In this document: one piece after another, positions 63,916-64,000 of the stretch
How positions within the stretch are numbered: the first letter of the stretch is position 1
Layout of the letters: each line of letters begins with the position of its first letter
DNA from: Utricularia gibba
Taxonomy: Eukaryota; Streptophyta; Magnoliopsida; Lamiales; Lentibulariaceae
Direction: 5' to 3'
Assembly: GCA_002189035.1 (NCBI GenBank)
Contig: NEEC01000015.1
Span: 868,001-932,000, forward strand
Length of the DNA: 64,000 bases
The notes under the pieces: model-generated
Seen by the model: the letters and a program-made list of their open reading frames with translations, nothing else
The model's database searches: none
What the model was told of the DNA's origin: nothing
Made by a program: the position numbers and the translations under genes

Positions 63916-64000
63916 TATGCAATTATTGGGACAAGTCAAGTCTCTCTTCATAAGTTTGAAAATCCAGACTTGATACAATTGTCACGCGTCCATGCTTGAC

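Overview
The window is nuclear DNA from a flowering plant. The genes have many short exons with GT-AG (occasionally GC-AG) introns. They encode plant families throughout: a WRKY factor, an ALOG/LSH factor, cinnamate 4-hydroxylase, TIC110, PYG7, a PORR protein, an FLX-like coiled coil, a plastid E2, a CEPR2-type receptor kinase and MIR160. Intergenic DNA is AT-rich and the window is gene-dense: 25 protein genes and one microRNA gene in 64 kb. I cannot name the species. There is no CRISPR array, tRNA, rRNA, phage or intact transposon that I can support.

Layout. 1-11 kb: a KH/STAR RNA-binding protein (3' part), QCR8, RPL10 (minus) divergent from RPT3, an E2 ubiquitin-conjugating enzyme, and eIF2 beta. 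12-15.7 kb: cinnamate 4-hydroxylase with AC elements in its promoter, then a small P-loop kinase-like gene (minus). 16-25 kb: a 19-exon nardilysin-type M16 protease, a tiny membrane protein, and SLX1. 25.5-33 kb: TIC110 and mitochondrial ribosomal protein mS29 (both minus). 33.7-41 kb: a group I WRKY, mitoferrin (minus), an FLX-like protein, and an ALOG protein (minus). 42-47.6 kb: a TMEM115-like membrane protein, a MIR160 hairpin and an atypical RRM protein (all minus). 48.4-64 kb: an ELF9/Tat-SF1-like splicing factor (minus), a PORR protein, PYG7 (minus), an organellar-type 5'-3' exonuclease (minus), the plastid pyruvate dehydrogenase E2, and a CEPR2-like receptor kinase (minus, its start near the right edge).

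The genes do not form a pathway. About a third encode nuclear-made organelle proteins (QCR8, mS29, mitoferrin, TIC110, PYG7, PORR, exonuclease, plastid E2). Many housekeeping genes here, often in divergent pairs, have paired site II elements (TGGGCC/T) in short upstream regions.

Two observations stand out. First, a MIR160 gene lies in a stretch with no protein gene, and its mature strand carries C instead of the canonical U at position 13. Second, six otherwise well-conserved genes each carry one or two single-base frame breaks, nine in all. Every break is a missing base in or beside a G or C run, and where the break lies in a spliced exon the splice phases demand exactly one more base. This looks like a systematic sequence or assembly error, not nine pseudogenising mutations. 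The literal translations of nardilysin, mS29, TMEM115-like, the RRM-like protein, PORR and plastid E2 should therefore not be trusted until checked.
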